Source: JAGWAC01 sp038046265
GTDB lineage: Archaea > Nanobdellota > Nanobdellia > SCGC-AAA011-G17 > JACPIM01
Reading direction: 5' to 3'
Length of the DNA: 7,820 bases
Assembly: GCA_038046265.1 (NCBI GenBank)
Contig: JBBSWN010000011.1
Coordinates: 1 to 7,820, forward strand
Of this stretch, positions 5,993 to 7,820 are shown one piece after another. Each line of letters starts with the position of its first letter. The stretch's first letter is position 1. Both the position numbers and the translations under genes were made by a program. A model generated the notes under the pieces. That model worked only from the letters and a program-made list of their open reading frames with translations, made no database searches and was not told the DNA's origin.

Positions 5993-6202
5993 ATGCCAAC
6001 AAAGAAAGTTAAATCAGCAGGAAGATTTGGAGCAAGATATGGAAAGAGAGTCAGGCAGAAGGTAATCGATGTTGAAAAGAAGCAGAGAAGAAAACAAGAA
6101 TCCCCTTACTGCTATAGTTTAAGTGCAAAAAGAGTTGCTGCAGGAATATGGAAATGCGCGAAATGCAGAATTAAATTCACTGGAAAAGCTTACGAGGTTT
6201 AA
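5993..6202 (+). CDS. rpl37ae: large ribosomal subunit protein eL43 (L37Ae)
   Basis: A 69-residue protein opening with the family signature KKVKSAGRFGARYGKRVRQKV and ending KRVAAGIWKCAKCRIKFTGKAYEV. It binds 23S rRNA in the large subunit. The family's zinc ribbon is normally CPxC ... CxxC. Here the first Cys is replaced by Ser (S37 in ESPYC, codon TCC), leaving C40, C55 and C58, so zinc binding may be weakened or completed by another ligand. The ATG is placed by the leaderless promoter spacing. It is the first gene of a tight run with rpoP and prefoldin beta, an arrangement common in archaea. Confidence 0.95.
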   Translation: MPTKKVKSAGRFGARYGKRVRQKVIDVEKKQRRKQESPYCYSLSAKRVAAGIWKCAKCRIKFTGKAYEV

Positions 6203-6204
6203 TT

Positions 6205-6342
6205 ATGAGTTTATACAAATGTTTTGATTGTGGAAAGCAGATAAAAATAGAGCATTTGAAGAAGAAAGTCAGATGCATCTATTGCGGGAGCAAGATTTTG
6301 TACAAGCCAAGAGAGACTAGTGCAAAAATAAAAGCAAGATGA
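6205..6342 (+). CDS. rpoP: DNA-directed RNA polymerase subunit P (Rpo12)
   Basis: A 45-residue protein starting MSLYKCFDCGKQI and ending KPRETSAKIKAR. It has two CxxC pairs, CFDC near residue 6 and CIYC near residue 24, followed by GSKILYKPR, the signature of archaeal Rpo12 (eukaryotic Rpb12). It binds one zinc ion and is a small structural subunit of RNA polymerase. It begins 2 nt after the rpl37ae stop, and its TGA overlaps the next ATG (ATGA at 6339-6342), indicating one mRNA with translational coupling. Confidence 0.95.
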   Translation: MSLYKCFDCGKQIKIEHLKKKVRCIYCGSKILYKPRETSAKIKAR

Positions 6343-6671
6343 AAAAAGAAACTGAGCAAAAAATAGAACAACTGCACTTGTTTGAGCAAAATATGCAAAG
6401 TCTTTCTGTTCAAAAACAAAATTTTCAAGCACAATTACTGGAAATTGAGAATGCCTTGGAAGAATTAGAAAAAAGCAAGGACAAAGTTTACAAGATTGTA
6501 GGATCGATAATGGTCTTGTCAGAGAAAAAAGACGTAGAAAAATATTTAAATTCCAAGAAAGAGATACTAGATCTTAGAATAAAAAATCTGGATAAACAAG
6601 AAAACAAATTCAAAGAAAAACTTAATGAAGTTCAACAAGAAGTCTTGAAAGAATTAAAAAACAAAGAATAA
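6339..6671 (+). CDS. pfdB: prefoldin subunit beta
   Basis: A 110-residue, almost wholly alpha-helical protein. The N-terminal coiled coil (about 1-45, EQKIEQLHLFEQNMQSLS...) and C-terminal coiled coil (about 72-108) flank a short beta segment, VYKIVGSIMVLSEKKDVEKYL. This is the prefoldin beta pattern. Two alpha and four beta subunits form the jellyfish-shaped chaperone that hands unfolded proteins to the thermosome. No alpha subunit is in this window. The start overlaps the rpoP stop by ATGA, so it is probably translated by reinitiation. Length is near the family norm of about 115. Confidence 0.92.
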   Translation: MKKETEQKIEQLHLFEQNMQSLSVQKQNFQAQLLEIENALEELEKSKDKVYKIVGSIMVLSEKKDVEKYLNSKKEILDLRIKNLDKQENKFKEKLNEVQQEVLKELKNKE

Positions 6672-6675
6672 ACAA

Positions 6676-6680
6676 AGAGG
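6676..6680 (+). promoter_or_regulatory. ribosome binding site of the UPF0147 gene
   Basis: AGAGG, 5 nt before the ATG at 6686, supports internal translation of this gene from the operon mRNA rather than from a separate promoter. Confidence 0.5.
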
Positions 6681-6685
6681 GTTAG

Positions 6686-6937
6686 ATGCAAGAGGAACAA
6701 TTAAAAGAGGTTATAGACATTTTAATACAAATTGAAAATGACTTCAGCATACCAAAGAACATCAGATTTAGAATAAAAAATGCTATTTCTGCTTTAGAAG
6801 AAGACCAATTAAGTGTAGGGTTAAGAGTCAACAAGTCTTTACAGGAATTAGATGCTTTGGATGAAGAATCAAACATTCCTTCATTTACAAGGACCCAAAT
6901 CTGGCATGTTGTAAGCTCACTAGAAAGCATTGCTTAA
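6686..6937 (+). CDS. UPF0147 family protein
   Basis: An 83-residue helical protein with the UPF0147 pattern: a leading helix of about 20 residues, then DFSIPKNIRFRIKNAISAL, then a charged helix, then NIPSFTRTQIWHVVSSLESI. The family is widespread in archaea and its function is unknown. It lies 14 nt after prefoldin beta, suggesting the same operon. No cysteines, membrane segments or catalytic motifs are visible. Confidence 0.88.
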   Translation: MQEEQLKEVIDILIQIENDFSIPKNIRFRIKNAISALEEDQLSVGLRVNKSLQELDALDEESNIPSFTRTQIWHVVSSLESIA

Positions 6938-6981
6938 ACATAGTCAATATCTCAGAAAAGTGATTTTATTGCATAGAAATG

Positions 6982-6990
6982 TTTATATAT
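6982..6990 (+). promoter_or_regulatory. TATA box of sepF
   Basis: TTTATATAT is centred about 34 nt before the sepF ATG, giving a predicted start near 7011-7013 and a leader of under 10 nt. The GAGG abutting the ATG (7016-7019) is too close to act as a normal ribosome site. Confidence 0.6.
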
Positions 6991-7019
6991 TTGATTTAGT
7001 GTTGTAGGGAAAGAAGAGG

Positions 7020-7424
7020 ATGGCAGTATTTTCAAAAATAAAAAACAAAATATTAGGTATTCCAGATGAGGAATATTTTATAGATGATTATGTTGAAATT
7101 GACACTAAAAAAGAGCCTTCTTCTGTGAAAAGCAAGATAGTTGTCAAGCAGTTTACTTTACAAGATTTTTCTGATATTAAGGATCCTTTAGACTGTTTAA
7201 GAGAAGGATATACAATTGCCATGATTAATATCAAGGCTTTAAAAGAAAAAGACATAGTTGAATTAAAGAGAGCAGTAACAAAGTTAAAGAAAACTTGCGA
7301 TGCTATTGAAGGAGATATTGCTGGCATCGGAGAAGACTGGATAGTTGTTACACCTTCGTTTGCACATATATATAGAAATACTCAGACAGAGGAAGTCAGT
7401 CATCCCAATAAGGGAGAATTCTAA
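7020..7424 (+). CDS. sepF: cell division protein SepF (archaeal type)
   Basis: A 134-residue protein. The first 14 residues (MAVFSKIKNKILGI) form a basic amphipathic helix typical of the SepF membrane anchor. An acidic linker of about 25 residues follows, then the SepF core (about 40-119): IVVKQFTLQDFSDIKDPLDCLREGYTIAMINIKAL ... DIAGIGEDWIVVTPSFAHIY. Archaeal SepF tethers FtsZ to the membrane at the division site. FtsZ itself is not in this window. It has its own TATA box, so it is transcribed apart from the ribosomal operon. The short C-terminal tail (residues 120-134) is polar and probably disordered. Confidence 0.92.
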   Translation: MAVFSKIKNKILGIPDEEYFIDDYVEIDTKKEPSSVKSKIVVKQFTLQDFSDIKDPLDCLREGYTIAMINIKALKEKDIVELKRAVTKLKKTCDAIEGDIAGIGEDWIVVTPSFAHIYRNTQTEEVSHPNKGEF

Positions 7425-7442
7425 TTATTTCTTAGAATAATT
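7423..7442 (+). terminator. AT-rich hairpin after sepF
   Basis: AATTATT (7423-7429) pairs with AATAATT (7436-7442) over a 6-nt loop, starting within the sepF stop codon. The 7-bp all-AT stem is weak, so it is only a possible terminator. Confidence 0.3.
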
Positions 7443-7447
7443 TAATA

Positions 7448-7461
7448 AAAAGCTTTTTAAA
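7448..7461 (+). promoter_or_regulatory. promoter box of the ZPR1-like gene
   Basis: AAAAGCTTTTTAAA, identical to the box before rpl37ae, ends 22 nt before the ATG at 7484, predicting a leaderless mRNA. Confidence 0.6.
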
Positions 7462-7483
7462 TTTTGTTTATTTAAACTGGATT

Positions 7484-7820
7484 ATGGATAAAGTAGAAAA
7501 GCAAAAGTGTCCTGTATGCTTAAAGGATACATTGACTTTAACAGAAGACAGCATGGAAATTCCTTTTTTTGGAAGAGCATTTATATTTTCAATGGAATGC
7601 CAGGAGAAAGAATGCAATTACAGGATGTCTGATGTTGAAGCTGAGGAAGAAAAAGAACCTACCAGATATACATTAGAAATTAAGTCAGACAAGGACATGA
7701 GCATAAGAATTGTGAAGTCTGCAAATGCAACTGTCAAAATAACACAGTTAAAAATGAGGATGGAAGCCGGAGTTGCTTCTGTCGGATTTGTTAGCAATGT
7801 TGAGGGAGTTTTAGACAAAT
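7484..7820 (+). CDS. ZPR1-like zinc finger protein (partial, C-terminus off window)
   Basis: The first 112 codons are present and the frame is open to the right edge. The protein begins MDKVEKQKCPVCLKDTLTL, then EIPFFGRAFIFSMECQEKECNYRMSDVE. This is the archaeal ZPR1 pattern: a zinc ribbon with the EIPFFG block inside it, followed by a beta-rich domain. Zinc ligands are C9, C12, C39 and C44. The second pair is spaced CxxxxC, looser than the CPxCGYR form I would expect. Eukaryotic ZPR1 is linked to translation factor eEF1A; the archaeal role is not settled. It has its own promoter box and follows sepF by 59 nt. The start is fixed by promoter spacing and lack of any upstream in-frame signal. 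Confidence 0.9.
   Translation, partial: MDKVEKQKCPVCLKDTLTLTEDSMEIPFFGRAFIFSMECQEKECNYRMSDVEAEEEKEPTRYTLEIKSDKDMSIRIVKSANATVKITQLKMRMEAGVASVGFVSNVEGVLDK

Noticed and set aside
6211..7327. Minus-strand frames opposite rpoP, prefoldin, UPF0147 and sepF
   Set aside because: Each is the shadow of a recognised plus-strand gene.
1..7820. Insertion sequence or prophage genes
   Set aside because: No transposase, integrase or phage-type protein and no terminal inverted repeats were seen.

Overview
The window looks like a piece of a DPANN archaeal genome, probably Woesearchaeota or Pacearchaeota. The DNA is strongly AT-rich. The right half carries archaeal-type information-processing genes (eL43/L37Ae, RNA polymerase subunit P, prefoldin beta, UPF0147, archaeal SepF, ZPR1-like zinc finger). 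Several genes have TATA-like boxes 20-30 nt before the start codon, as in leaderless archaeal transcripts. The left half encodes a giant membrane-anchored surface protein built from modules I associate with Woesearchaeota/Pacearchaeota surface proteins. No database could be consulted, so the lineage is an inference.

Layout. The minus strand from 4073 down to 1 is one uninterrupted reading frame (about 1,357 codons, its C-terminus beyond the left edge). It has a basic cytoplasmic N-terminus, one transmembrane helix and a long Asn/Thr/Ser-rich exterior. A seven-repeat beta-propeller appears to be inserted inside a LamG-type jelly roll, which may itself interrupt an FN3/Ig-like domain. Overlapping its start by 8 bp is a small protein with two tandem helix-turn-helix repeats, so the two genes form a coupled minus-strand unit. 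Upstream of that unit, 4585-4737 holds seven copies of TGTAAGTAT-like 9-mers, six of them arranged as three pairs spaced 20-21 bp. Beyond these lies a minus-strand AAA+ ATPase with a C-terminal winged helix (4784-5689).

The ATPase is divergent from a plus-strand housekeeping block. The block opens with a tRNA-Pro(UGG) that is clearly recognisable but abnormal. A 22-nt insert separates the 5' T-stem strand from the T-loop, and the first three acceptor-stem nucleotides are absent from the contiguous gene; a GGG that could supply them sits at the predicted transcription start. Then come rpl37ae-rpoP-pfdB-UPF0147 in tight succession, followed by sepF and a ZPR1-like gene with their own promoters. 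Identical 14-bp promoter boxes lie 21-22 nt before the rpl37ae and ZPR1-like starts.

How it fits together (inference). The tandem-HTH protein probably regulates its own operon, and so the surface protein, through the paired repeats. The AAA+/wHTH ATPase next to the same repeats is a second candidate ligand, or the region could be a replication-origin-like iteron cluster. The most unusual items are the interrupted tRNA, the propeller-in-LamG surface protein, and the repeat array with its matching tandem-HTH gene.
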